Source: Phycisphaerae bacterium
GTDB taxonomy: Bacteria > Planctomycetota > Phycisphaerae > UBA1845
Assembly: GCA_029260135.1 (NCBI GenBank)
Contig: JAJDDV010000022.1
Location: forward strand, 1 to 64,000
Direction of reading: 5' to 3'
Length of the DNA: 64,000 nt
Below are positions 52,354 to 63,228 of this stretch, one piece after another (position 1 is the first letter of the stretch; each line of letters opens with the position of its first letter). The position numbers and the translations under genes are program-made. The notes under the pieces are model-generated. The model was not told where the DNA came from. It did not search any database and saw only the letters and a program-made list of their open reading frames with translations.

Positions 52354-53652
52354 CTATCCCGCCAGCCGTCCATTCCGAACGAACACGACCGTCGCGCCTG
52401 TCACAAGAAGAAGCGTCATCACAACAAGGCCCCATTCGGAGACGGCAGGGATGGAGGACGCCTCATAAAGCTCGCACAGGGGTGTCAGAGTGCTTGCCGC
52501 AATTGTCCCTCCAACAGCCAGGACCTTCCAGTTCCCGAGCAGGGTGGCGGTATGACCGCTCCGGGCAATGGCTAGTGAATCCGTGTTTGACCAAGTCCCG
52601 GTGCCGGGGTCGTAGAGTTCACACGACGCCTTCCAAATAGGTGTACCGGTTCCACCCGCCGCGAGCACTCTTCCATTTCTGAGCAGCGTGGCGGAATGAG
52701 TTCTACGCCCCTCGGCCATGTCGCCGGTAAGCGACCACGATTCAGTTACAGAATCGTAGAGTTCGCAGGACTTGATGGGATCGCCCACTACCCCTGGTAA
52801 GCCCCCCGTTGCCAACAGCTTCCCGCTACCGAGTATCGTGGCCGTGAGGTTGCGCATCTCAGGGCCGCCGCGCGCGACGTTGAGCATTCCAGTAAATGAC
52901 CATGTTCCAGTCATGGTCAACGGATCGTAATCGTAGAGCTCGCACGAGTTCGTTGCGACACCACCAGCAACAGACCCTCCCACGACGATCACCCTCCCAT
53001 TCCCGAGCATCGCAGCGCTGTGACCGGTCCGCGCGATGCCCATGGAGTCCGTAGGCGACCACGCTTCGGTCGATGCATCGTAAAGTTCACAGGATTCGGT
53101 CAAAGGAAACCCACCACAGACGAGGACTTTTCCGTCCGGAAGAAGCGTCGCAGTGTGCCGGGCACGTCCCGTCCCCATGGACCCTGTGTTGGACCAGGCG
53201 CCAGCGCCGGTGCCAGCCACAGGATCGTACAGCTCACAGGATGCTACAAATTGGCTGCTGGGATCAAGACCTCCGCTGACCAAGACTCTGCCATCCGCCA
53301 GCAGTGTGGCAGTATGATCCTGTCGCCCCGTTTGCATCAGACCTGCGCCGCTCCAGGTCTCACTGGTCGGGTCATACAGCTCGGAAACCCGAGTACGACC
53401 CGAAGGCGACCAGGTCTTGATACCCCCGGCGACGAGCACCTTCCCGTCGCCCAACACCGTGGCCGTGTGAAAACCGTGTGATGTACCAAGGGACTCTGTG
53501 GGAGACCACATCTGCGCAAGCGTTACAGTCTCCGAACACAACGACCCACACAGCCCAAGACAAAACATCGCCGCGAACATTCTGTTCTGCGCGAGTGCGA
53601 ACTCCCTCGGAACGTACAATCGACAACTGGACGCTCTCTTTCGCTCTAACAT
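52354..53652 (-). CDS. Exported kelch-repeat protein with IPTL-type C-terminal sorting signal
   Basis: About 432 residues from ATG 53652 with GGAGAGG upstream. A basic N-terminus and hydrophobic segment (MFAAMFCLGLCGSLC) form a long signal peptide. Six to seven kelch units follow at about 50-residue spacing, each with HTATLLxxGxVLVxGG and a SCELYDPxTxTWS strand, enough for a beta-propeller. The C-terminus IPAVSEWGLVVMTLLLVTG ends with an Arg, matching the IPTL/PEP-CTERM class recognised by exosortase/archaeosortase-type enzymes. It is therefore expected on the cell surface; no sortase gene is in the window. Confidence 0.85.
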   Translation of the reverse strand: MLERKRASSCRLYVPREFALAQNRMFAAMFCLGLCGSLCSETVTLAQMWSPTESLGTSHGFHTATVLGDGKVLVAGGIKTWSPSGRTRVSELYDPTSETWSGAGLMQTGRQDHTATLLADGRVLVSGGLDPSSQFVASCELYDPVAGTGAGAWSNTGSMGTGRARHTATLLPDGKVLVCGGFPLTESCELYDASTEAWSPTDSMGIARTGHSAAMLGNGRVIVVGGSVAGGVATNSCELYDYDPLTMTGTWSFTGMLNVARGGPEMRNLTATILGSGKLLATGGLPGVVGDPIKSCELYDSVTESWSLTGDMAEGRRTHSATLLRNGRVLAAGGTGTPIWKASCELYDPGTGTWSNTDSLAIARSGHTATLLGNWKVLAVGGTIAASTLTPLCELYEASSIPAVSEWGLVVMTLLLVTGATVVFVRNGRLAG

Positions 53653-54055
53653 CTTCCTCTCCTTCCGCGTAGCGCCGCGCTGGGCGGCTTTGCCAAAACA
53701 AAAGGGCACGAGACCGAAACGCACGCCTGACCTGAGTTGCTGGCATACCCGCAACCAATGACGGACCAACCCGCGCCCACTTCTGGACGCCACACGGGTA
53801 ATACCTCTTGGTTGCTCAGCCAAGTGGTCCGCCCAGCGGACCCTGCGAACTTGCTTGCTCAGAACTGCCGATTTCAGAGCAAGACGGCGGCCGACACCAC
53901 TGTGGTTTCGACGCTAAACCTCAAAAGCGCCAACACGCCTATCTTACTTCCACACCTCCAAATAGAACATTTCGAGGCTTTTCGTGTGCGGGCGATTTGT
54001 ACGTCCGCCTCTTGGCTCACATGCCCACCCAACTGTATCAGACGGCGGCAGACAG
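53653..54055. other. 403-bp gap between the kelch gene and ligA
   Basis: No convincing gene, promoter or terminator is seen. Short frames here overlap without family resemblance. The part next to the kelch start must contain its promoter, which I could not identify. Confidence 0.4.
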
Positions 54056-56287
<2,232 letters not shown>

Positions 56288-56324
56288 TCAGGCGCCAATG
56301 CAGAATGGAGCTTGCCCTGTGCCG

Positions 56325-58025
56325 ATGAGTGAGGCAATGTCACCAGCCACAGCCGTAGAAACGACCGAAATGCCGGCCCGAGAGGGCATCAAGGAGACGC
56401 TCGAATCCATCGTCGTCGCCCTGATCCTCGCCTTCGTCTTCCGCGCCTTCATCGTCGAAGCCTTTGTGATCCCCACCGGCTCGATGGCACCAACCCTGTA
56501 CGGCGCCCACGGAACGCTGCTCTGCGAAGACTGCGGCATCGAGTTCGCCTACGGACTCAAGGACCCCAACGACACCCGGCGGAATGTCCCCGTTCGCGCC
56601 ACCTCGCGGGCCGTCTGCCCGAACTGCAACCACCCCAACACAGCCCTCCAGAGCAACGATGAGCAACGCAATCCCGAAAAGGGCGACCGCATTCTCGTGC
56701 TGAAGTGGCCCTTCTCCTTCGGCTGGGACGCCCTCGAACCCGCTCGATGGGACGTCATCGTCTTCAAGGACCCCGCCGACGGAACCACCAACTTCATCAA
56801 ACGCCTCGTCGGTTTGCCCAACGAGGTCTTGATGGTCGCCGACGGCGACATCTACGCCGCACCCACCGACGAACTCTCGCCCGAGACCCTGGCTGAACTC
56901 GAGAAGCTGCAGAAGGAGAAGTACGATCATCGCTCCGGCATCCGTCGAGGCCGACTCCGACCCGTCCCACACAAGGTCCTCGCCGAACTCGACAAGAAAA
57001 TGTCCATCCGGAGAAAGACGGACGAAGCCCAGCGCGCCTTGTGGTCCCCCGTCTACGACCACGACCATCCGCCGCGCTCACTGGACGCCTATCAGCCTCG
57101 CTGGATCGCCTCTGGCGGCGATGCCTCCGGTTGGGATGCTTCAAGCCCTCGCATTCGCTTCGCCGATCAAGGCGATCAGCCAGACGAACTAAAACTCACA
57201 GGCAAGGAGATTCGCGCCACCTGCGCCTACAACATCCACTCCCGCCCGGCTCCGCCGGTCTCCGACCTGCGTGTTCGATTCGTCTGGACGCCCGCCGGCA
57301 CCGACGCGGCCACGCTGATCAGGCTCGAGAAGCTCGATCGCACCTTCTGGGCGAGAATCGCCGCCGGCGGCAACGTCTCGCTGCTGGAGTCGCCAGAGCC
57401 GCCGACCGACACTACGCCGACGATGGCCTCGGCCCGCCTCGCCCCCTTTACACGAGGGCAGCCCGCGGAAGTCAGCTTCGAAATCGTCGATTACCGCCTC
57501 GCCCTCCGCATCGACGCGGAAGTGGTCGTCGCATCGTCCGACGATCCTGCCGCCACTGCGTACTACGGGCCGAACCTCCCCGCACTGCGCCGCCGTCGCC
57601 AGGTCCGGGCGGTCACGCCCCGCTTCTTCGGCGAGTCCGGCGCCTTTGAGATAACCCACCTGGTTGTCGAGCGAGACGAACACTACTACCATGACGCCCG
57701 GACGCGAGCCCTTGGGTTGCCTTGGGCTCCGCAGGCAGGATGGGCAAGCGCGGAAAGCCCGATCCTGTTGCGCGGACACGAGTTCTTCATGCTGGGCGAC
57801 AATACGGCCGCCAGCAAGGACTCGAGGCTGTGGGACCAGGTAGGCCCGCACCTTGTCGAGCGTGGCGATGAGTTCCAGCTCGGCACCGTCCCACGAGACC
57901 AGCTCATCGGAAAGGCGTTCTTCGTCTACTGGCCTAGCGGTCATCGGCTCGATTGGCTGCCGATTCCGGGGCTCAAGGATGTCGGCATTATCCCCGATGT
58001 CGGGCGAATGCGGTGGATCCGTTGA
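56325..58025 (+). CDS. lepB: Signal peptidase I, enlarged form with zinc-ribbon insert
   Basis: About 566 residues against 250-330 for typical SPase I. After a membrane helix (SIVVALILAFVFRAFIVEAF) comes the catalytic serine S53 (IPTGSMAPTL). A CxxC/CxxC zinc ribbon (C67, C70, C98, C101) separates it from the catalytic lysine K159 (FIKRLVGLP). A beta-rich domain of over 250 residues follows, before the GDN box (FFMLGDNTAASKDSRLW). The start is uncertain: ATG 56325 was chosen, with 56298 and 56337 possible. It removes signal peptides at the membrane. The insert may sense or bind a partner. Confidence 0.9.
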   Translation: MSEAMSPATAVETTEMPAREGIKETLESIVVALILAFVFRAFIVEAFVIPTGSMAPTLYGAHGTLLCEDCGIEFAYGLKDPNDTRRNVPVRATSRAVCPNCNHPNTALQSNDEQRNPEKGDRILVLKWPFSFGWDALEPARWDVIVFKDPADGTTNFIKRLVGLPNEVLMVADGDIYAAPTDELSPETLAELEKLQKEKYDHRSGIRRGRLRPVPHKVLAELDKKMSIRRKTDEAQRALWSPVYDHDHPPRSLDAYQPRWIASGGDASGWDASSPRIRFADQGDQPDELKLTGKEIRATCAYNIHSRPAPPVSDLRVRFVWTPAGTDAATLIRLEKLDRTFWARIAAGGNVSLLESPEPPTDTTPTMASARLAPFTRGQPAEVSFEIVDYRLALRIDAEVVVASSDDPAATAYYGPNLPALRRRRQVRAVTPRFFGESGAFEITHLVVERDEHYYHDARTRALGLPWAPQAGWASAESPILLRGHEFFMLGDNTAASKDSRLWDQVGPHLVERGDEFQLGTVPRDQLIGKAFFVYWPSGHRLDWLPIPGLKDVGIIPDVGRMRWIR

Positions 58026-58416
58026 TACCAGTGTCGTGACGCTTTCGTTGTCCGCCCGCGGGCTTTTCCACACGGTATCAACGAAACGGCTGAACCGCGG
58101 CTATGTCAGTAGGGATGGACGAATTCCATGGGAACCGACCTGGTCGCCGCGCCAGGTAATATCGACAACCATCCATGACCACCCGTAACCTCTTCCCAGT
58201 TAAGACCTTAGACCTACAACCTCAGCGGGAGGAATCGGTGATTCGTCGGCGCTCACCGATGAACCAACGAAGCCCTCTTTCGGCCTGTTCCATGGTTATT
58301 AACAACCTGTCACCGCCGCCCACCCGCCTGCAATGCAGTGCCATACCCCCTGCACTGGTGCACCATCGTGACACTTTCCGCTCACCGCGTCGCGACCCCG
58401 CGCATCGGAGGCCGTC
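58026..58416 (+). other. Region between lepB and the LptB-like gene
   Basis: No convincing gene. TCGGTGA/TCACCGA (about 58236-58261) and an imperfect TGCAatGCAGTG/CACTGgTGCA inverted repeat (about 58330-58364) are present. GGAGG (58408-58412) is the ribosome-binding site of the next gene. A promoter was not identified. Confidence 0.4.
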
Positions 58417-59190
58417 GTGAGTGCCACTCACCTGACAGACCAGCCCTTGCTCGCCACCCACAAGCTCGTCAAACGCTTCAACGGGCGAGCTGTGGTTAAT
58501 AAACTTTCGTTTGTCGTCCAGCCCGGCGAAATCGTCGGACTCCTCGGCCGCAACGGCGCCGGAAAAACCACCACCTTCCGCATGACCGTCGGCATGATCG
58601 ATCCCGACGAAGGACGCGTCAGCTTCGACGGACAAGACGTCACAACGCTCGTCATGTACAAACGCGCCCAGCTCGGCATGGGATACCTCTCCCAGGAGCC
58701 GAGCGTCTTTCAACGCCTCTCCGTGAAAGACAACCTCCTCGCGATTCTCGAAACCATGCGAGGTCTGAGCCGACGCCAGCGCATTCAGCGCGCAAGCGAA
58801 CTCGTCGAACAGTTCGGCCTCGTCGCCCAGCAAAAGCAGCTCGCCCGAACGCTCTCCGGCGGCGAGCGACGAAAGCTCGAAATCGCCCGCGCCCTCGTCA
58901 CCGAACCGAAGCTCATCATGCTCGACGAGCCCTTCAGCGGTGTGGACCCCAAGACGGTCGAGAACCTCCAAGAGCAAATCCTGGACCTCAAACGCCACCG
59001 GGGAATCGCCATTCTCCTCACCGATCACAACGTGCGAGAAACGCTCCGCGTCACCGACCGAAGCTACATCGTCCACGACGGAGAGATGCTCGCCGAAGGC
59101 CACCCCCGCGACATCATCCGAGACCCGCTGGTCCGCAAAACCTACCTCGGAAACAGCTTCCGCGGAGACGAGTTCGATCAGCCACGCTGA
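58417..59190 (+). CDS. lptB: LptB-type ABC transporter ATPase
   Basis: 257 residues. Walker A is GRNGAGKTT, the signature is LSGGERRKLEIARAL, Walker B is LIMLDEPFSGVDP, and the H-loop histidine lies in LLTDHNVRETL. This is the LptB pattern, the ATPase powering lipopolysaccharide export from the inner membrane. GTG 58417 has GGAGG five bases upstream. No lptA, lptC, lptF or lptG gene is adjacent. It is 9 bp before the site-2-type protease gene. Confidence 0.85.
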   Translation: MSATHLTDQPLLATHKLVKRFNGRAVVNKLSFVVQPGEIVGLLGRNGAGKTTTFRMTVGMIDPDEGRVSFDGQDVTTLVMYKRAQLGMGYLSQEPSVFQRLSVKDNLLAILETMRGLSRRQRIQRASELVEQFGLVAQQKQLARTLSGGERRKLEIARALVTEPKLIMLDEPFSGVDPKTVENLQEQILDLKRHRGIAILLTDHNVRETLRVTDRSYIVHDGEMLAEGHPRDIIRDPLVRKTYLGNSFRGDEFDQPR

Positions 59191-59199
59191 CGGTTCAGA

Positions 59200-60597
59200 A
59201 TGAGCACGACACCCAACAACGGACCCGATGCCCCAGCCGATTCACTCGGCCCATCCGCGCGCACCGACGCCGTCTCCCTGCAATGGGCCGACGTCGACCG
59301 GCAGACCTGGGACATTGAACTCACGCCCGCGTACATCCTTCTGCGATCCGGCGAAAAGACCGTCAAGCTGCCCGAAACCGATTGGGCCAAAGACCTCTAC
59401 GCCGCCAAACACGGCGAAGGGTTCATCATCAGAATCGAAACCTTTGACTGCGCCGTACGATTCATGGTGGACGCGCAGCAAGCCGCGCCCTTCTTCGCCC
59501 ACGTCAATCCACCGCCGCAGACCCCCGAGCGCGAACCCGATAAGGTCAAGCCACAACCCGCGCAGACGAAACCGCTACTCTGGCCAAAGGTCTCCCCTAT
59601 TGCCGTTTGGGCGTTGATCTGCTCCGTACCCTCATTCATTCCGTTCTGGGGATGGCCCTTCGCCGGTGCGACCGTCATCCTCTTGATCCTGCACAGGACC
59701 AACGTGCGACGATCCGACGCGTGGCGACACTCCCGCGCGCTATGCCTCGCTGCATTCGTCTTCTTGATCGTCGGACTGTTCGTATCCATGCTCGCGACGT
59801 GGGGGATTCGCCAGGGCTTCACCGAGGCGAGTGTTCTTTACAGCGCGCCGACGGGCGGGAGCGGGTCCGGTCGAAACTACGGCCTGATCGCAGGGGCGCT
59901 TTTTGTCGTCCTCGCTTCCCTCTCCGTGCATGAAGCCGCACACGCCATTACCGCCTGGTGGCTCGGTGACGGCCTCGCTCGCTCGATGGGTCGCGTCACC
60001 CTCAACCCACTTTCCCACATCGATCCCTTTGGAACCGTCCTCTTACCGCTCCTTCTCGTTTGGATGGGAGGCCCCGTATTCGGATACGCGCGACCCGTTC
60101 CCGTGCGCGTCGAGTCGCTTCCCCGTCACCGTCGCGCGCACATCCTCATCTCGCTCGCTGGTCCGGGCTCGAACATGATCCTCGCCGGCGCCTCGTTGAT
60201 GCTACTGATCGCCCTGGGATGCGTCATACGACTCGCGGTTCCCGAGGCCTCCCTCCTCCACCTCGGTAGCCCTTACATCCACACACCTGTCGCCGCATCG
60301 GGCTTTGCGCTCGCACCGGCCGTCGGCCCCCTATGCACGATCCTCAAACTGAGCTTCTTCATCAACGTACTTCTCGCGATGTTCAACATGATCCCCATTC
60401 CCCCTCTGGACGGCTCATGGGTGCTCGAACATCTTTTCCCGCTAAGCCTCGGCCGGCTCTACGCCGCCATAAGACCCTACGGCTTCATCATTTTCGTCGC
60501 CCTGATCTACACCAACATGTTCACCTACCTGCTGGACTTGGCTTTCTCTGTCATCCTCCCCGGTTTCGACCTCCTCTCAGTCGCCACGGGCTTCTGA
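59200..60597 (+). CDS. Membrane M50 (site-2 protease-like) metalloprotease
   Basis: 465 residues. A soluble N-terminal part of about 130 residues is followed by several transmembrane helices. The zinc motif HEAAH lies at 244-248 within a hydrophobic helix, and the third ligand region is NMIPIPPLDGSW near residue 400, typical of M50 proteases. GPGSNMILAGA supports the fold. It cleaves transmembrane substrates; the natural substrate is unknown. It directly follows the LptB-like gene and may be translated with it. Confidence 0.85.
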   Translation: MSTTPNNGPDAPADSLGPSARTDAVSLQWADVDRQTWDIELTPAYILLRSGEKTVKLPETDWAKDLYAAKHGEGFIIRIETFDCAVRFMVDAQQAAPFFAHVNPPPQTPEREPDKVKPQPAQTKPLLWPKVSPIAVWALICSVPSFIPFWGWPFAGATVILLILHRTNVRRSDAWRHSRALCLAAFVFLIVGLFVSMLATWGIRQGFTEASVLYSAPTGGSGSGRNYGLIAGALFVVLASLSVHEAAHAITAWWLGDGLARSMGRVTLNPLSHIDPFGTVLLPLLLVWMGGPVFGYARPVPVRVESLPRHRRAHILISLAGPGSNMILAGASLMLLIALGCVIRLAVPEASLLHLGSPYIHTPVAASGFALAPAVGPLCTILKLSFFINVLLAMFNMIPIPPLDGSWVLEHLFPLSLGRLYAAIRPYGFIIFVALIYTNMFTYLLDLAFSVILPGFDLLSVATGF

Positions 60598-60684
60598 GCA
60601 CGTAGGCCCGGCATGCGTACCATCTAAAGCGATGACCGTACGACGACACTCGCCGGGCACGCGTCACCCTGCCATTCCGTACCG

Positions 60685-61608
60685 TCACCGCCCCGTCGGC
60701 AGCACAATCCGAACCGCCTTGGGAACCGCCTCGATCGTCGCCGGTGTCGAGCCCACGCGCTCGCCGTCCGCCCAAAGCTCCATCGGTTCGTCTGACTCGA
60801 TGACAAGCCGCGCAGTACGAACGAAGCGAACATCCGACCGGTTTCGATGCCTCCCGCGAAGCACCGTCAACATCAACCCCAAAGCCCGAAACTTCGACAC
60901 CGCATTGATCACACATAGGTCCAGCTGACCGTCGGTCGGAACCGCGTCCGGCGCAATGGGAATCGCCCCGCCGTAGGACGCCGTGTTGGCGCTCGAAGCC
61001 AAAAACACACGCTGCTCAATCTCGCCGAACGCACCGGACAGGCGTACCTTGCGTGGCCTATAGCGAGCCAGAACGCGCACCGCACCAAACAGATACGCCG
61101 CCGTGCCTCGAAGCGGAACATTCATCGTATCGACGTAGCTCGATACCTCGGCATCAACGCCGGCCGTCGCCACCGTACAGAAATACCGATCATTCACGCG
61201 CCCCAGATCGATTCGCCGCACTTCACCGGTCGCCAACATCTCCGCCACCGCCGCCGAACTCTTCGAGATTCCCAGCGCGCGAGCAAGATCGTTGCATCGC
61301 CCCGCAGGTATCACGCCCATCGCCGGACACGCTTCGCCGAGACTCGCCCCCAGCGGTGCAAGTGCATTGGCCACCTCCTGCATCGTTCCGTCACCGCCGC
61401 AACCGGCCACACAACTCGGGCGACCAACCTCATCCAAAGACGCCTCGCGCGCGATCCGCTCCGCCTCACCACGCGCCGAAGTCTGCATCACCGTTGCCGT
61501 CACGCCGCGCCGCCCCAGATCCTCAGCCACCGTCTCAGCCATCCGCAACGCGCGCCCACGCCCCGACGTCGGATTGACGATGATCAAGATGGACCGGGCC
61601 GTCGACAT
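60685..61608 (-). CDS. Diacylglycerol-kinase-family lipid kinase
   Basis: About 307 residues. The nucleotide-binding GGDGT (CGGDGTMQEVAN) and the N-terminal ILIIVNPTSGRGRA are the DAGK/sphingosine-kinase-family hallmarks. The catalytic domain is followed by the beta-sandwich typical of YegS/DgkB. ATG 61608 is preferred over GTG 61614. It phosphorylates a lipid such as diacylglycerol; the exact substrate cannot be told. It is convergent with the M50 gene. Confidence 0.9.
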   Translation of the reverse strand: MSTARSILIIVNPTSGRGRALRMAETVAEDLGRRGVTATVMQTSARGEAERIAREASLDEVGRPSCVAGCGGDGTMQEVANALAPLGASLGEACPAMGVIPAGRCNDLARALGISKSSAAVAEMLATGEVRRIDLGRVNDRYFCTVATAGVDAEVSSYVDTMNVPLRGTAAYLFGAVRVLARYRPRKVRLSGAFGEIEQRVFLASSANTASYGGAIPIAPDAVPTDGQLDLCVINAVSKFRALGLMLTVLRGRHRNRSDVRFVRTARLVIESDEPMELWADGERVGSTPATIEAVPKAVRIVLPTGR

Positions 61609-61632
61609 TGGCACGTTCGTTCCCGCGCGGTC

Positions 61633-63222
61633 TTACGGAATATCGCTCATCAGAATCGGTGGGCAATGGAAGTAGCAAACGCGTGCGTCCGCCCCTTCGC
61701 CGTCTCGCGCCATACCCAGCGCCGTGTCCAGCGAAGGCGCGATCTCATACCCCAGCCGCCCCGCCGCCATCTGACTCTTGGGATTCACGGCGATCACGCG
61801 ACCGACGTGTGCCGCGCCATGCGCGCCCCAATACCACATGTAGAAAGGATGCACACCATGGTAGGCATACGAGTTGCGGTACAGATCGATGTAACGCTCA
61901 TTCTCCGCGTACGACGTCTCAAACCGCTCCGCCAGCTCCTTCGGGTCGCGCGTCTGCGGAATCAGCTCCTCGAAGAAATCGAAGTAGGACGGATGATGCG
62001 TCATGTGGAACTTGTTCTCGAGCGGATGAAGCATAATCATCGTCCCGCCCTCGCGCAAGTAAGGCCGATTGCGATAGAAATTGAAGAAGTACCCCAGCGC
62101 CAGGCAGTTCACCAGAATCGGATTGAGAATCGAATCGACATTGTACGGCCCGATGGACGGCAGGCCCACGATGACTACGTCGTACGCCTCGGGGACTTTG
62201 ACGAGATACTGCTCGTTGACGGCCTCGAGTGTTCTTGCGTGAACCGCCTCGGTCTCGCCCGCGTGAACCCCCGTGAGTCCGTACGGCGCAGGAAGAGCAC
62301 TGTACGCCTTGCGTCGAAGCGGACCGGGAAGGAGCTTCAACCCCACACGGCTGCTCTGAAACGTAAGATGATCGCGAAGACCCCAGTCATGCTCGCGCTT
62401 CTGCAAGAAACCCAGCGAGCGATGGAACGTATCGCTGTTGAGCGTCGTCTCAATCGTGAAGATCTTGAGGTGCTCCTTGGCGATCTCGCCCATACGCTCA
62501 CAGGAACGATGGAAAATGCTGTTCGGCGGATCCATGTAGCTCGAATCGTGCAGCATCGTCTGCGGATTGTGATGGTGTCGCACCGACTTGTACGTCGCCA
62601 GACCGACCGGCACCGATTTGTGACCGCCGTCCATCGTCACGAGATTGATGTTCACATAGATCAGCAAATCCGACTCGACCGCACGCCGGTTGATCTCCAC
62701 ATCTTCCCCATGCTCGGTTTGGCCAAGGTGCGTATTACCTTCCGGATCTTCCGCGTCGTGATTGTAGAGTCGGTCAGGCCAGAATCGTTTGAAGATCGCA
62801 GATCCCACGAAGTGCTTCAGCTCCTTCGGCGTGCATCTGCGGTGCAGACAGATCGCACAGATCAGGTGAATGTCCGTCACCCCCGCGCGATCCAACCGCT
62901 CGAGCACAATCTCCATCACCGTCTGCCGGATGTCGGGCTTGGCCATCGCCGGCAGTGGCAGCGACACGTCATCGAACGCGATCGTCACCTTCATCCCTGC
63001 CGTGAGCAATCCGTCGAGCGGCTCACTGTTTTCGGGATGATCGATCGCCTGAACAATCGCCGCCCGTCGATCCGGAAGCGGATCGAGCGGCGCGTTCGGA
63101 TAGATCACCGTCGTGCCGACCGGCAGTCGGTGTCGCTCGTATCCCTCCCCGCAGTGAAAGAGAAAAGGCGGATCCTTGGACGTCACCGTATGAATATTGG
63201 AAGATCCGTTCGTCGTCGTCAT
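61633..63222 (-). CDS. LarA-like (nickel-pincer racemase family) protein
   Basis: 529 residues of the LarA/DUF2088 superfamily. A histidine in ICAICLHRRC lies where LarA has a catalytic histidine, and GGHKSVPVG has the lysine position that binds the nickel-pincer cofactor in lactate racemase. FDDVSLPLPAM matches the N-terminal substrate loop. It is longer than LarA (about 425) and could act on another 2-hydroxy acid. No LarB/C/E cofactor genes are in the window. It begins 6 bp after the MDR dehydrogenase gene, so the two are co-transcribed. Confidence 0.75.
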   Translation of the reverse strand: MTTTNGSSNIHTVTSKDPPFLFHCGEGYERHRLPVGTTVIYPNAPLDPLPDRRAAIVQAIDHPENSEPLDGLLTAGMKVTIAFDDVSLPLPAMAKPDIRQTVMEIVLERLDRAGVTDIHLICAICLHRRCTPKELKHFVGSAIFKRFWPDRLYNHDAEDPEGNTHLGQTEHGEDVEINRRAVESDLLIYVNINLVTMDGGHKSVPVGLATYKSVRHHHNPQTMLHDSSYMDPPNSIFHRSCERMGEIAKEHLKIFTIETTLNSDTFHRSLGFLQKREHDWGLRDHLTFQSSRVGLKLLPGPLRRKAYSALPAPYGLTGVHAGETEAVHARTLEAVNEQYLVKVPEAYDVVIVGLPSIGPYNVDSILNPILVNCLALGYFFNFYRNRPYLREGGTMIMLHPLENKFHMTHHPSYFDFFEELIPQTRDPKELAERFETSYAENERYIDLYRNSYAYHGVHPFYMWYWGAHGAAHVGRVIAVNPKSQMAAGRLGYEIAPSLDTALGMARDGEGADARVCYFHCPPILMSDIP

Positions 63223-63228
63223 CGAGCT

